A DNA stretch of 64,000 bases from CAXTSE01 sp964246985 (GTDB lineage Bacteria; Actinomycetota; Actinomycetes; Actinomycetales; Microbacteriaceae): the NCBI GenBank assembly GCA_964246985.1, contig CAXTSE010000004.1:1-64000 (forward strand), read 5' to 3'. The notes below the pieces were generated by a model, which did not search any database, had not been told where the DNA came from, and saw only the letters and a list, made by a program, of their open reading frames with translations. This document shows, piece after piece, positions 1 to 8,308 of the stretch. The position numbers were made by a program, and so were the translations under genes. How positions within the stretch are numbered: position 1 is the stretch's first letter; every line of letters begins with the position of its first letter.

Positions 1-139
1 CGAGGTGCAGATCGTGGTCGGCAACACCACGTACTGCCAGTACGACACGGAGGAGGGCAGCCAGGACGTCGAGGTGACCATCACGGCCTTCGACTCCGAC
101 GCGGGCACCTACCGGATCACCGCGACCCCGATCGACTAG
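1..139 (+). CDS. 3' end of a protein of unknown function (partial)
   Basis: An open frame enters from the left edge (first whole codon at base 2) and ends at TAG 137-139, giving the last 45 residues of a protein. The fragment is rich in Thr, Val and Asp (for example VEVTITAFDSD and TYRITATPID), which suggests a beta-rich, perhaps secreted or lipoprotein-type domain. One Cys is visible. It converges on the arginase gene with a 7-base gap. I do not recognise the family, and the fragment is too short to assign a function. Confidence 0.5.
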   Translation, partial: EVQIVVGNTTYCQYDTEEGSQDVEVTITAFDSDAGTYRITATPID

Positions 140-146
140 CTGCGGC

Positions 147-983
147 TCAGCCGGCGGCGCGGGCGAGCGCGCCGACCACCCGCAGCAGGGTGGGGGCGTC
201 GTCGATGTGGCTGTCCGCCGAGCTCGGGGCGTAGGCCGCGATGGTGGCGCCCGCGATCGGCAGGCGCTCGGCGATCGCGGCGATCGCCGCCACCAGGCTG
301 GTCGCGGCGAGGCCGAACGGCTCGGGGTCGAGCAGTCCGCGCAGCTCGGCCGGGTCGAGCACGTCGAGGTCGACGTGCAGATAGACCGACGCCGCACCGG
401 TCGCGACCACCGCATCCACGAGGGTCCGCGGATCGGCCAGAGCGTCGACGGCGACATCTCGGATTCCGTGCTCGACCGCGTAGGCCTGCTCGCCCTCGTC
501 CCACGACCGGGCCCCGGCCAGCACGACCCGCCCGGCGGGAACCGTGCCGTCGTCGATGAGCGTGCGCAGCACCATGCCCGAGAACGCCGCGGACGGAGAG
601 CTCTCGGCATCGTTCAGATCCGGATGCGCGTCGAACCAGACGAGCGCGAGGTCGCCGCCGTGCGCGGAGGGCGATCGGCCCGCGGCGTGCGCGACGGCCG
701 CGGCCGACACCGCGCAGTCGCCGCCGACCACGATCGCCGTACCGTCACCGGCCGCCGCGATGTCGCCCAGCGCGTCGGCGAGACGCTCGCGCACGAGCTG
801 CAGGGAGCTGAAGCGCGCGACGCCGGTGCCCTGGTCGTCGCCGGCTTCGAGCGGCACCGAGACCTCGCGGGTGCGGGCCGCGGGCAGGTCCTCCTGGATG
901 GCCGCGGCGCCCTCGGCGAGCCGCATGGCGCGCGGTGACGGCGAGCCCTGCCACTGGGGGACGATGACGAAGGAGACGGGCAT
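147..983 (-). CDS. Arginase-family (ureohydrolase) protein
   Basis: The protein is 278 residues and belongs to the arginase/agmatinase/formiminoglutamase family of binuclear Mn enzymes that hydrolyse guanidino C-N bonds. The three metal-binding signatures are visible in order: GGDCAVS, WFDAHPDLN and HVDLDVLDP. In the family these carry the His and Asp ligands. The substrate cannot be told from sequence; many actinobacterial members of this type have no assigned substrate. I chose the ATG at 981-983 because a TANNNT box (TAGAGT on the minus strand, 990-995) lies 6 nt upstream and no Shine-Dalgarno sequence is evident; a GTG two codons earlier (987-989) is the alternative. The gene lies just after the membrane protein gene that ends at 993. 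Confidence 0.85.
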   Translation of the reverse strand: MPVSFVIVPQWQGSPSPRAMRLAEGAAAIQEDLPAARTREVSVPLEAGDDQGTGVARFSSLQLVRERLADALGDIAAAGDGTAIVVGGDCAVSAAAVAHAAGRSPSAHGGDLALVWFDAHPDLNDAESSPSAAFSGMVLRTLIDDGTVPAGRVVLAGARSWDEGEQAYAVEHGIRDVAVDALADPRTLVDAVVATGAASVYLHVDLDVLDPAELRGLLDPEPFGLAATSLVAAIAAIAERLPIAGATIAAYAPSSADSHIDDAPTLLRVVGALARAAG

Positions 984-989
984 GCTCAC

Positions 990-995
990 ACTCTA
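990..995 (-). promoter_or_regulatory. Candidate -10 box for a leaderless arginase transcript
   Basis: TAGAGT on the minus strand matches the actinobacterial TANNNT -10 box and lies 6 nt upstream of the arginase ATG. It overlaps the TAG stop codon of the preceding gene. No convincing -35 box is seen. The position predicts a transcription start at or next to the start codon. Confidence 0.3.
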
Positions 996-2078
996 GGAGT
1001 CGGAGGGCGGGCGCGGCTCGGCGTGCGCGTCGGCTGCCTCCGGTACCGGCGAGGACCGTGGGGGAGGCAGCCGCGACAGCTCGCGCACGGCGACCTCGAG
1101 CGGCCCGGTGCCGACGAACCGCCGCCACAGCGTGCCGATCACGAGCGCCGAGACGATGAGCACGGCGAGGGTCGGCGCGGGGTAGCTCCAGTCGCCGTCG
1201 GCCCCGCGGTTCAGCTCGCGCGCGATCGTGAGGCCGATGGCGTGCGCCGTGTACAGGGTCAGCGACATGGCCCCCGCGGACGCGATCGGCGTCCCCACGA
1301 CCCGGATCACCCGCCCGGCCTGGCCGGCCAGCGACGTCAGCAGCGTGGCGGCGCCGATCACGGCCACGGCGACGCCCCCCGACCCGAGCACCTCGGCGGT
1401 GCTGCCGGAGTGCGCCTCGGCCGACACTCCGGGCAGCACGGCGGCCGCTCCGTACCCGAGCACGGCCGCGACCGCACCCGAGGCGATCAGCGTCAGCTGG
1501 GTGCGTCGTCGTCGCATGTCGCTGCGCGCCGCGAGCAGGCCGACGAGGGGGAAGGCGAGCCAGATCAGCACCGGGTACGGGCCGAACACGAGCCAGTTGC
1601 CGGGAATCGCGAGGGCGGTCGGCAGGGAGGGTGCGTCCACGACGTCGACGAGGGCGGCGACCACGGGAGGGGAGACGGCGACGACGACTCCCGCGGCGAT
1701 GGCGAGCAGCCATCGGGGCGCGAAGAGCAGCGGCACGAGCAGGAGGAAGGCGAATCCGTAGGCGTCGAGGATCACCGCGAGCGGAGGCTGCAGCAGCATG
1801 AGCAGCAGCCCGATCGCGATGAGGACCAGTCCGCGGAGGGCGACCGAGACCCGCGGGCGTGCCCGGCGGTGCGGGGGAGGGGGCGCCGATCCGCCCGTCA
1901 GCAGCCCGAGCGAGACCCCTGCCACCGTCGCGAACAGGATCGACGAGCGACCGTCGTAGACCGCCTCGGTCGCGGAGCCGACGACGTGCGCGGCGAACAT
2001 GCCGAGCAGCGCGATCCCGCGGGCGAGATCGACGCCGACGATGCGGCCGAAGCCGGACGGCCCGGCCGCATCGATCAT
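993..2078 (-). CDS. Polytopic membrane protein, DUF1624/DUF418-like acyltransferase type
   Basis: The protein is 361 residues with about nine to ten hydrophobic segments. It opens with the motif RIVGVDLARGIALLGMF, typical of the heparan-alpha-glucosaminide N-acetyltransferase-like (DUF1624) and DUF418 membrane families, which are thought to move acyl groups across or at the membrane. Short Arg-rich loops such as RRARPRVSVALRG separate the helices, and the C-terminus is a Pro/Glu-rich cytoplasmic tail. The ATG at 2076-2078 sets the N-terminus just before the conserved RxxxxDxxRG signature. It follows the pspA stop after 16 bases and precedes the arginase gene, so co-transcription is likely. 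The acyl substrate is unknown. Confidence 0.7.
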   Translation of the reverse strand: MIDAAGPSGFGRIVGVDLARGIALLGMFAAHVVGSATEAVYDGRSSILFATVAGVSLGLLTGGSAPPPPHRRARPRVSVALRGLVLIAIGLLLMLLQPPLAVILDAYGFAFLLLVPLLFAPRWLLAIAAGVVVAVSPPVVAALVDVVDAPSLPTALAIPGNWLVFGPYPVLIWLAFPLVGLLAARSDMRRRRTQLTLIASGAVAAVLGYGAAAVLPGVSAEAHSGSTAEVLGSGGVAVAVIGAATLLTSLAGQAGRVIRVVGTPIASAGAMSLTLYTAHAIGLTIARELNRGADGDWSYPAPTLAVLIVSALVIGTLWRRFVGTGPLEVAVRELSRLPPPRSSPVPEAADAHAEPRPPSDS

Positions 2079-2094
2079 GGTCGGCCGCTCGCGA

Positions 2095-2832
2095 CTACTG
2101 CGTGATGGCCTGGGGTGCGGTGCCGCCGGACTTGAGTGCCGCCAGGCGAGCCTCGACCTCGGTCTGGGCGCTCAGGTCCTCGAGGCTCTCGAACTGCGAG
2201 TCGAGGCTCGACGCCGCGATCTCCTGCTGGCCGAGCACCTTGGCCTCCTCGCGGCGCACCTTGTCCTCGAAGCGGCCGAGCTCGCTCGTGGGGTCGAGCA
2301 CGTTGATCGAGGCCAGCGAGTCGGCGACCTGCGACTGGGCGGATGCCGTCGCGGCACGGGCGACGAGCTCGTCGCGCTTGGAGGTGAGCTCGCCGAGCTT
2401 TCCGCGCATCCCCTCGAGGCCGACCTTGAGCTTGTCGACGACCTCGTTCTGCGACGCGATCGTGGGCTCGGCGGTGCGGGCCTCGTTCTCGGCGGTGATC
2501 TGCTTGCCCAGCGCCATCTTCGCGAGCTTGTCGAACTTGTCGGCATCGACGGCGTTGCCTGCCGTGCGCAGCTCGTCGGCCTTCGCGCTCGCGGCCAGTG
2601 CCTTCCGACCCCAGTCGGACGCCGCCTCGATGTCCTCGGCGTGGTCCTGCTCCATGAGCCGCAGGTTGCCGATGGTCTGAGCGACGGCGCTCTCGGCCTC
2701 GGCGATGGAGTTCGTGTAGTCGCGCACGAGCTGGTCGAGCATCAGCTGCGGGTCCTCGGCCTGGTCGAGCAGCGCGTTGATGTTCGCGCGCATGAGGGTC
2801 GAGATGCGGCCGAGGATGGACTGCTTTGCCAT
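2095..2832 (-). CDS. pspA: PspA/IM30 (Vipp1) family membrane-stress protein
   Basis: The protein is 245 residues, almost entirely helical coiled coil (Glu, Ala, Lys and Gln rich), beginning MAKQSILGRISTLMRANINALLDQ. This matches the amphipathic first helix of PspA/IM30 proteins, which are ESCRT-III-like membrane-remodelling proteins binding the inner face of stressed membranes. The ATG at 2830-2832 is supported by a GAAAGG Shine-Dalgarno sequence on the minus strand; longer reading upstream would run into the preceding gene. It sits 74 bases after the TPM-domain gene. PspA and TPM-domain genes are often adjacent in actinobacteria, so a shared envelope-stress role is likely. Confidence 0.9.
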   Translation of the reverse strand: MAKQSILGRISTLMRANINALLDQAEDPQLMLDQLVRDYTNSIAEAESAVAQTIGNLRLMEQDHAEDIEAASDWGRKALAASAKADELRTAGNAVDADKFDKLAKMALGKQITAENEARTAEPTIASQNEVVDKLKVGLEGMRGKLGELTSKRDELVARAATASAQSQVADSLASINVLDPTSELGRFEDKVRREEAKVLGQQEIAASSLDSQFESLEDLSAQTEVEARLAALKSGGTAPQAITQ

Positions 2833-2906
2833 GGTGTGCCTTTCGTGTGGTGATTCACGGTATCGGTCGGATGTCGTAAGGAGCGAGGGGGAGGCTGGGA
2901 GGGTGC

Positions 2907-4766
2907 TCAGCGGCGACGTCCGCCGCCCGAGCTGCGCCGGGATCCGCCGCCCGAGCTCGACCGCCGGGACCCGCCGCTCGAGCTCTGACGCCGGGAGCTG
3001 CCGCCGAATCCGCCGCTCGAGCCGCCCCAGGAGCCGCCTCCGCTGGATCCGCCGCCCCACCAGCTGCCGCCGCCCGAGGAGTCGTCGTCGTACCCGCCGC
3101 CGCCGAACAGGTCGCCGAGGATGCCCCCGAGTCCCGCCCCGTCGGAGCCGTCGTACGCGTACGGGTTGCTGGACGGCGGGGTCGCGTCGGAGTACCCATA
3201 GCCGTTCGGGCTCATGGCGGACTGGTAGCCGTCGACGTCGGTGCGTGCGAGCCCGAGGGCGGCGATGGCGAGCGACTCGGCGCGTTTGGCGGATGCGAGG
3301 GCGGTGGGCGGATCGGACGTCGCGGCCGCGTTCGCCTCGTCGAGGTTGCGCTGAGCCTCGGACGCGCGGGTGCGGGCCTCGGTCTGGATCGCTCCCCGGT
3401 GGGTGGTGATGTAGTCGGTCACGGCCGCGATCTGAGCGCGGGCGTCCTCGAGCTCGTGCGACAGCTCCCGGCTGGCGCTGGCGTTGCGCTCCTGCTGTGC
3501 CACGAGCTCGCTCTCGCGGGCGTCGATCGAGGCGAGCAGCTGCTCGGCCTGTCCGACGGCCTGCTGGGCGGCGCGGACGGCGACGGCGGGGCCCTGCGGT
3601 GCCGGCGCGCCGATGGCCGACGTCGCGGGGGTGGCTCCCGAGAGGGCCGCACGCGCGGCCTCGACGGCGGTGGCGGCGAACGCGTCCAGCTTGCGGGCCT
3701 GTGCCGGCGCATCCGCGATCGTCGAGAGGTCGGCCTGCGGGAACCGGCCGGGCATGCCGGCGAGCTTCGCCTCGGCTGCGGTGATGCGGTCGGCGAGGCC
3801 GGCGCGTGTCGCGGCGACCTGCTCGAGCACCTGGGGCGCGTTCTTCTCGAGCTGACGCAGCTCGTCGAACTTCTCGGCCTGCGCGTCGAGCGTGGCGTCG
3901 GCCTGCCCCGCGAGCTCGATGAGCTGCTCGGTCAGCTGGCGCCGCGCCTCGGGCGTCTCCGGGTACGCGTCGTCGAGCTTCTGGCGGATCTCGAACGCCT
4001 GCGTGGCGGTCTGCTGGGCTGCCGCGAGGGCGACCACGAAGTCCTGCGTCGACGCCTCGCCGAACTGCGCCTGCGCGAAGCCGAGCTCCTGCTCGCTCGT
4101 CTTGAGCGCGTCGTCGAGCTCGATGAGCAGGGTGCCGGCGCGGCGTTCGAGCTCGGCGGCCGCGGCGTCGGCGTCGGCGGCGGCACGCTTCGCCGCCCGG
4201 CGGCGACGGATCGGCGGGATGGCTCCGGCGGCTGCGACGCCCACCACGACGACACCGCCGATCACCCAGGGCACAGGGGAGGGCGCACGGGCATCGGACA
4301 GGCCGTCGGCGAAGGCGATCGCGGCACCGCCGATGTCACCGCTCCGCACGAGCGGCAGCACCTCGTCGTCGCGGATCTCGTTGAGATCGTCGTCGCTGAG
4401 GGGGTACTCGGAGTCGACCGACCAGTAGGCGGTCTGGTCGTCGACCGAGATGGCGAGCACGACATCCGAGGCGGACAGGTTGCTGAGGATCGCGGTCTCG
4501 TTCGCCCAGTCGACGTCGTCGCTCGTGCCCGAGAACTCGTCGACGACGACGACGACGAGGCGGTCTCCCCGCTCTGCGAAGAGCCGGTCGCTGGCGGCCT
4601 CGACGTCCGACTCCTCGGACGGGGTGAGGGCATCCGCGCGATCGACCACGGTGGCGCCGCCGACGTCGAGAGGATCCTCGACAGGAGCTCCGATGGCGGG
4701 GCCGCCGACCATCAGCAGCGCGCCCGCAGCCATCACGGTCCCGACCAGCAGCGTCTTCGCCCGCAT
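2907..4766 (-). CDS. TPM-domain (YgcG-like) secreted/membrane protein with Gly/Ser/Arg tail
   Basis: The protein is 619 residues. It has an N-terminal signal peptide (MRAKTLLVGTVMAAGALLMV), an extracytoplasmic TPM domain at about 40-160 (DRADALTPSEESDVEAAS, then LVVVVVDEF), one transmembrane segment near 170-190 followed by a basic RRRR stop-transfer, then a long cytoplasmic Ala/Gln/Glu coiled coil to about 540. It ends in a low-complexity Gly/Ser/Trp/Arg tail with SGGSRRSS-like repeats. The ATG at 4764-4766 has an AGGGAG Shine-Dalgarno sequence. TPM domains occur in envelope repair and photosystem-assembly proteins. Being next to pspA fits membrane stress. The coiled coil could contact PspA, which is inference. 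Confidence 0.8.
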   Translation of the reverse strand: MRAKTLLVGTVMAAGALLMVGGPAIGAPVEDPLDVGGATVVDRADALTPSEESDVEAASDRLFAERGDRLVVVVVDEFSGTSDDVDWANETAILSNLSASDVVLAISVDDQTAYWSVDSEYPLSDDDLNEIRDDEVLPLVRSGDIGGAAIAFADGLSDARAPSPVPWVIGGVVVVGVAAAGAIPPIRRRRAAKRAAADADAAAAELERRAGTLLIELDDALKTSEQELGFAQAQFGEASTQDFVVALAAAQQTATQAFEIRQKLDDAYPETPEARRQLTEQLIELAGQADATLDAQAEKFDELRQLEKNAPQVLEQVAATRAGLADRITAAEAKLAGMPGRFPQADLSTIADAPAQARKLDAFAATAVEAARAALSGATPATSAIGAPAPQGPAVAVRAAQQAVGQAEQLLASIDARESELVAQQERNASASRELSHELEDARAQIAAVTDYITTHRGAIQTEARTRASEAQRNLDEANAAATSDPPTALASAKRAESLAIAALGLARTDVDGYQSAMSPNGYGYSDATPPSSNPYAYDGSDGAGLGGILGDLFGGGGYDDDSSGGGSWWGGGSSGGGSWGGSSGGFGGSSRRQSSSGGSRRSSSGGGSRRSSGGGRRR

Positions 4767-4860
4767 GTCCGCTCCCTCGTCACGTGTGCGCGTTCGGAGG
4801 AATCCTAGCCTTCGTGTCTGAACGGGTCGCGACGCAGATCCCGCCGCGGATCTCCCCGTG

Positions 4861-5631
4861 TCAGCGCAGGGTGATCGTGGTGACGGGTCCGGTGACGAGC
4901 TCGCTGACGCCGGCGTCGGTGAGCAGATCGATGGCGGCCGACAGCCCGTAGGTGCCCGGACCGGCGGCGGGGAGGTCGGGCGCGAAGCTGTCGGCCAGAT
5001 CGTCATCCACCGAGCACACGACGGGTTCGAAGGTCGTGGTGTACTGCAGCGACTCGCCGGATTCGAGATCGACCACGGCGGCCATCATGATCTGCGGTCC
5101 GTTGCTGTGCCACAGCGTGACGCCGTCGCGCGAGAAGGTGAGGGCGGGGCTCGCCGCCGTCGTGCCCGTCACACGTGACGCGCCCGTGTTGGTGAGCGTG
5201 ACGGTCGCCGGGATCCCGCCATCGGAGGCCGCGGCCTCGACGGGGCCGACCTCGAGCACGAGGCCGCTCTCGGCGGGGGCCACCTCGGCGAGGGTGCCCG
5301 TGCAGAGGTTGAGCTTGTCGGCAGGAGCTCGCTTGATGTCGGCGCCGGTCGAGAGCGTCGAGTCGTCGGAGGCTGCGGGCGCATCGGCCGACTCGGGGGC
5401 CGCGGCGGTGTCGCCGGCCTCGCTGGCCACCGTGGAGCCGCCCGATCCGATGGCCGAGACGCTCACCGGCACGACGATCGCGGCGACGGCCAGCACGCCC
5501 GCGGCCCCGACCAGCAGCACCCGCGGCCGACGGCGGCGTCGGGCGCGACGCAGCACATCGTCGACGTCGATCGACCCGGCCGGGTCCCCGCTCTGCAGCG
5601 CGGCCCGCAGCTCGTCTTCAGTGGGAGGCAT
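4861..5631 (-). CDS. Single-pass membrane protein, probable anti-sigma partner
   Basis: The protein is 256 residues. A short acidic cytoplasmic N-terminus (about 1-28) with a DVLRRARRRRRPR basic stretch leads into one transmembrane helix (about 37-58) and an Ala/Thr/Asp-rich external domain with two Cys residues (NLCTGTLAE and EPVVCSVDDD) that could form a disulphide. The start overlaps the end of the ECF sigma gene by 14 bases, the usual layout of sigma/anti-sigma pairs. No HxxxCxxC zinc anti-sigma motif is present, so the anti-sigma role rests on context. The external beta-rich part resembles DUF4232-like domains only loosely. Confidence 0.55.
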   Translation of the reverse strand: MPPTEDELRAALQSGDPAGSIDVDDVLRRARRRRRPRVLLVGAAGVLAVAAIVVPVSVSAIGSGGSTVASEAGDTAAAPESADAPAASDDSTLSTGADIKRAPADKLNLCTGTLAEVAPAESGLVLEVGPVEAAASDGGIPATVTLTNTGASRVTGTTAASPALTFSRDGVTLWHSNGPQIMMAAVVDLESGESLQYTTTFEPVVCSVDDDLADSFAPDLPAAGPGTYGLSAAIDLLTDAGVSELVTGPVTTITLR

Positions 5632-6184
5632 GGCTGGATCCTTTCGGGGATTCGGTCCGTCCGGCCGGGCCGAGGCGGTCGGCCGCGGTCCCGTCGTCGG
5701 CGAGCGAGATCGCCATCTTGGCGAGACCGTCGCTCAGGTAGCGCTTGACGGCACCCGAGCTGATGCCGAGGGTGGCGGCGATGTCGTCGACCTTCAGGTC
5801 GTCGTAGTAGCGCAGCACGAGGCAGGCGCGCTCACGCGGGGTGAGCTTCCGCAGCTCGTCCTGCAGATCGAGACGCGATTCGGATGCGGCGGCCGGCGAC
5901 TCCTGCTCGTCCGGCACGTAGGCGAGCGGCGCGGTCCGCCGCCAGAGGGTCGTGCGTCGGCCGCCATCGAGGTGCCCGTTCAGGATCGCGCGGCGCACGT
6001 ACGCCTCCGCGCTCTCGACGCCGAAGCCGTTGCGCAGGCGCCCGAAGGTCTTGACCAGCGCGTCCTGCACGAGGTCGGCGGCCTGATCGTGATCGCCGCA
6101 GAGCAGCAGCGCGTATCGCTGCAGTGCCGCCCCGCGCGTGGCGACGAGCTGCGTCACCACGCTCTCCCAGGCTGCGCCTGCCAT
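5618..6184 (-). CDS. SigE-family ECF RNA polymerase sigma factor
   Basis: The protein is 188 residues. Region 2 (about 5-70) contains LLCGDHDQAADLVQDALVK, which matches the -10 recognition helix area. Region 4 (about 115-170) contains LTPRERACLVLRYYDDL followed by the HTH DDIAATLGISSGAVKRYL, which would contact the -35 element. There is no C-terminal SnoaL-like extension. The ATG at 6182-6184 is preceded by a GGGG Shine-Dalgarno sequence. The gene overlaps the membrane partner gene downstream. A likely self-recognised promoter lies 40 bases upstream (CAAC-N17-CGTC at 6221-6245, minus strand). The stimulus is unknown; downstream genes suggest the envelope. Confidence 0.85.
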   Translation of the reverse strand: MAGAAWESVVTQLVATRGAALQRYALLLCGDHDQAADLVQDALVKTFGRLRNGFGVESAEAYVRRAILNGHLDGGRRTTLWRRTAPLAYVPDEQESPAAASESRLDLQDELRKLTPRERACLVLRYYDDLKVDDIAATLGISSGAVKRYLSDGLAKMAISLADDGTAADRLGPAGRTESPKGSSHASH

Positions 6185-6220
6185 GCCGTTCCCCGTCCGT
6201 CCGGTGCCTACACCTACTAA

Positions 6221-6245
6221 GACGCACGGTAGAGCGAAAACGTTG
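6221..6245 (-). promoter_or_regulatory. Candidate autoregulated ECF sigma promoter
   Basis: On the minus strand CAAC (6242-6245) is followed by exactly 17 bases and then CGTC (6221-6224). AAC/CGTC with a 16-17 base spacer is the usual ECF promoter form. It lies about 40 bases before the sigma factor ATG, leaving a short leader with a Shine-Dalgarno site. Autoregulation is inferred. Confidence 0.5.
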
Positions 6246-6281
6246 TGGCGCAGGCGCACGCGCCAAACGGCGCGGCAGGGG

Positions 6282-8189
6282 TCAGGGGCGGGCGGCGCGC
6301 ATCCGGGCGCGCAGATGTTCGAGCTGGGAGGTGACGGCGGCCGGGACGCGGCCGTCGAATCCGGAGAAGAACGCCTCGGCGTCGTCGGCCTCGGCGAGGT
6401 GCGCCTCCGGGTCGATCGCGAACAGCTGCTGCCACTGGCTCTCTGAGACGTCGGCGCCGTCGAGATCGATCGCGTCCGGCGCAGGCAGCCAGCCGAGGGG
6501 GCTCTCGACGGCGGCGGCGCGACCCTCGACGCGGTCGAGGATCCAGGCGAGCACCCGGCCGTTGTCGCCGAAGCCCGGCCAGAGGAACGACCCGTCGTCG
6601 CCCTTGCGGAACCAATTCACCTGGAACACCCGCGGCACGCCGCCGGTCGCGCGCAGCGCCCCGCCCACGTCGAGCCAGTGCTGCCAGTGGTCGGCCATGT
6701 TGTAGCCGCAGAAGGGCAGCATCGCGAACGGATCGCGGCGCAGCTCTCCGACGGTGCCCTCGGCGGCCGCCGTGCGCTCGGACGAGATCGTGGCGCCCAT
6801 GAAGACGCCGTGCTCCCAGTCCCGTGCCTCCGCCACCAGAGGCACGTTGGTGGCACGACGGCCGCCGAAGATGATCGCGTCGATGACGACGCCCCGCGGG
6901 TCCTCCCAGGTGTCCGCGATGGACGGGGCCTGGGATGCCGCAACGGTGAAGCGCGAGTTGGGGTGGGCAGCAGGACGACCGGAATCCGGGGTCCAGTCGT
7001 TGCCCTGCCAGTCGACGAGGTGGCTGGGTGCCCGATCGGTCATCCCCTCCCACCACACGTCGCCGTCGTCGCGGAGCGCGACGTTAGTGAAGATCGTGTT
7101 GCCCCAGAGGGTGTCCATCGCCGTGGCATTGGTCGACCAGCCTGTGCCCGGTGCGACACCGAAGAAGCCAGCCTCCGGGTTGATGGCACGCAGCTTCCCG
7201 TCTGCGCTCGGTGCGAGCCAGGCGATGTCGTCGCCGATGGTCTCGACCGTCCAGCCGGGGATGGTGGGCCGCAGCATCGCGAAGTTGGTCTTGCCGCACG
7301 CGCTCGGGAAGGCCGCCGCCACGTGGAACACGCGTCCTCTCGGGTTGGTGACCTTGAGCAGCAGCATGTGCTCGGCGAGCCAGCCCTCCTCCTTGGCCAT
7401 CACCGAGGCGATGCGCAGCGCGAACGCCTTCTTGGCGAGGATCGCGTTGCCGCCGTACGCCGATCCGTACGACCAGATCTCGCGCGTCTCGGGGAAGTGG
7501 CTGATGTACTTCGTGCTGCTGCACGGCCACGGGACGTCGGCCTCGCCGGGCGCGAGGGGCGCGCCGACGGAGTGCGCCGCGGGGACCCAGTCGGTGTCCG
7601 GCCCGATCAGCTCGAGAGCGGCGCGGCCCATGCGCGTCATGATGCCCATGCTGACGACGACGTAGGGGGAGTCGGTGACCTGCACGCCGATCCGCGAGAG
7701 CGGGCTGCCGAGCGGGCCCATCGAGAACGGGACGACGTACATCGTGCGACCCCGCATGGCGCCCTGGAAGAGGTCCGAGAGGGTGATGCGCATCTCGGCG
7801 GGGTCGGCCCAGTTGTTGGTGGGACCGGCATCCGCCTCGCGCCGGGAGCAGATGAAGGTGCGCGACTCGACCCGCGCCACGTCGTCGGGGTCGCTCCGCG
7901 CGAGGAAGCTGTAGGGGCGGTGCTCGGGGTTCAGCTGCTGCACCGTGCCCGTCGCCACCAGCAGGCGCAGCAGGTCGTCCTGCTCGCGGCGCGAGCCGTC
8001 GACCCACACGACCGTGTCGGGCGTCGTCAGGTGGGCCATCTCCTCGACCCAGGCGACGACTCGGGGATCAGCGCCCTCGGGCGCGAGCGCCCACGACGCG
8101 TCGTGCACCGGCGGGGCGTCCAGGTTGAGGGTGCGCGCGCCGGACGCTCGAGCGGCGGCGGAGGATCCGGTGTGCTCGATCAGTGTCAT
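6282..8189 (-). CDS. pckG: Phosphoenolpyruvate carboxykinase (GTP)
   Basis: The protein is 635 residues, normal for GTP-dependent PEPCK. It converts oxaloacetate and GTP to PEP, GDP and CO2, the first committed step of gluconeogenesis and part of the PEP-pyruvate-oxaloacetate node. Visible hallmarks are the kinase P-loop FPSACGKTNFAM near 285, the R-rich substrate loop region RREADAGPTNNW near 115, and PEAGFFGVAPGTGWSTN around 345. The ATG at 8187-8189 has a GAGGAG Shine-Dalgarno sequence 7 nt upstream. It is divergent from a RamB-like regulator, which in corynebacteria controls acetate and gluconeogenic genes, so regulation by that neighbour is likely. Confidence 0.97.
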   Translation of the reverse strand: MTLIEHTGSSAAARASGARTLNLDAPPVHDASWALAPEGADPRVVAWVEEMAHLTTPDTVVWVDGSRREQDDLLRLLVATGTVQQLNPEHRPYSFLARSDPDDVARVESRTFICSRREADAGPTNNWADPAEMRITLSDLFQGAMRGRTMYVVPFSMGPLGSPLSRIGVQVTDSPYVVVSMGIMTRMGRAALELIGPDTDWVPAAHSVGAPLAPGEADVPWPCSSTKYISHFPETREIWSYGSAYGGNAILAKKAFALRIASVMAKEEGWLAEHMLLLKVTNPRGRVFHVAAAFPSACGKTNFAMLRPTIPGWTVETIGDDIAWLAPSADGKLRAINPEAGFFGVAPGTGWSTNATAMDTLWGNTIFTNVALRDDGDVWWEGMTDRAPSHLVDWQGNDWTPDSGRPAAHPNSRFTVAASQAPSIADTWEDPRGVVIDAIIFGGRRATNVPLVAEARDWEHGVFMGATISSERTAAAEGTVGELRRDPFAMLPFCGYNMADHWQHWLDVGGALRATGGVPRVFQVNWFRKGDDGSFLWPGFGDNGRVLAWILDRVEGRAAAVESPLGWLPAPDAIDLDGADVSESQWQQLFAIDPEAHLAEADDAEAFFSGFDGRVPAAVTSQLEHLRARMRAARP

Positions 8190-8272
8190 GGCGATCTCCT
8201 CGATTGGGCGGCAATTTCTCCTGCAATCACCACCTTGAGGCCGCTACGATCGCCACGTCGCGATAATCCGCT

Positions 8273-8294
8273 GGAAAGATCCGTACTTCTTTCC
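8273..8294. promoter_or_regulatory. Palindrome in the pckG-ramB intergenic region, candidate operator
   Basis: GGAAAGA (8273-8279), 8 bases, then TCTTTCC (8288-8294) form a perfect 7-base inverted repeat. It sits immediately upstream of the TATGCT box at 8296, between the likely -35 and -10 positions of the regulator gene. This fits autorepression. The sequence differs from the known corynebacterial RamB site, so the binding protein is unproven. Confidence 0.4.
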
Positions 8295-8295
8295 C

Positions 8296-8301
8296 TATGC
8301 T
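8296..8301 (+). promoter_or_regulatory. Candidate -10 box of the RamB-like regulator gene
   Basis: TATGCT matches TANNNT and ends 7 nt before the ATG at 8309. There is no Shine-Dalgarno sequence, so the mRNA is probably leaderless and the start is 8309 rather than the ATG at 8297 that overlaps the box. Confidence 0.4.
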
Positions 8302-8308
8302 TCATTCC

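Noticed and set aside
2833..3060. Longer pspA frame starting at 3060
   Set aside because: It would overlap the Gly/Ser/Arg tail of the TPM gene in another frame; the PspA N-terminus and ribosome binding site place the start at 2832.
2907..3060. Repetitive G/C-rich sequence as a candidate CRISPR or tandem DNA repeat
   Set aside because: It encodes the Gly/Ser/Arg tail of the TPM protein; the repeats are codon-level and irregular.
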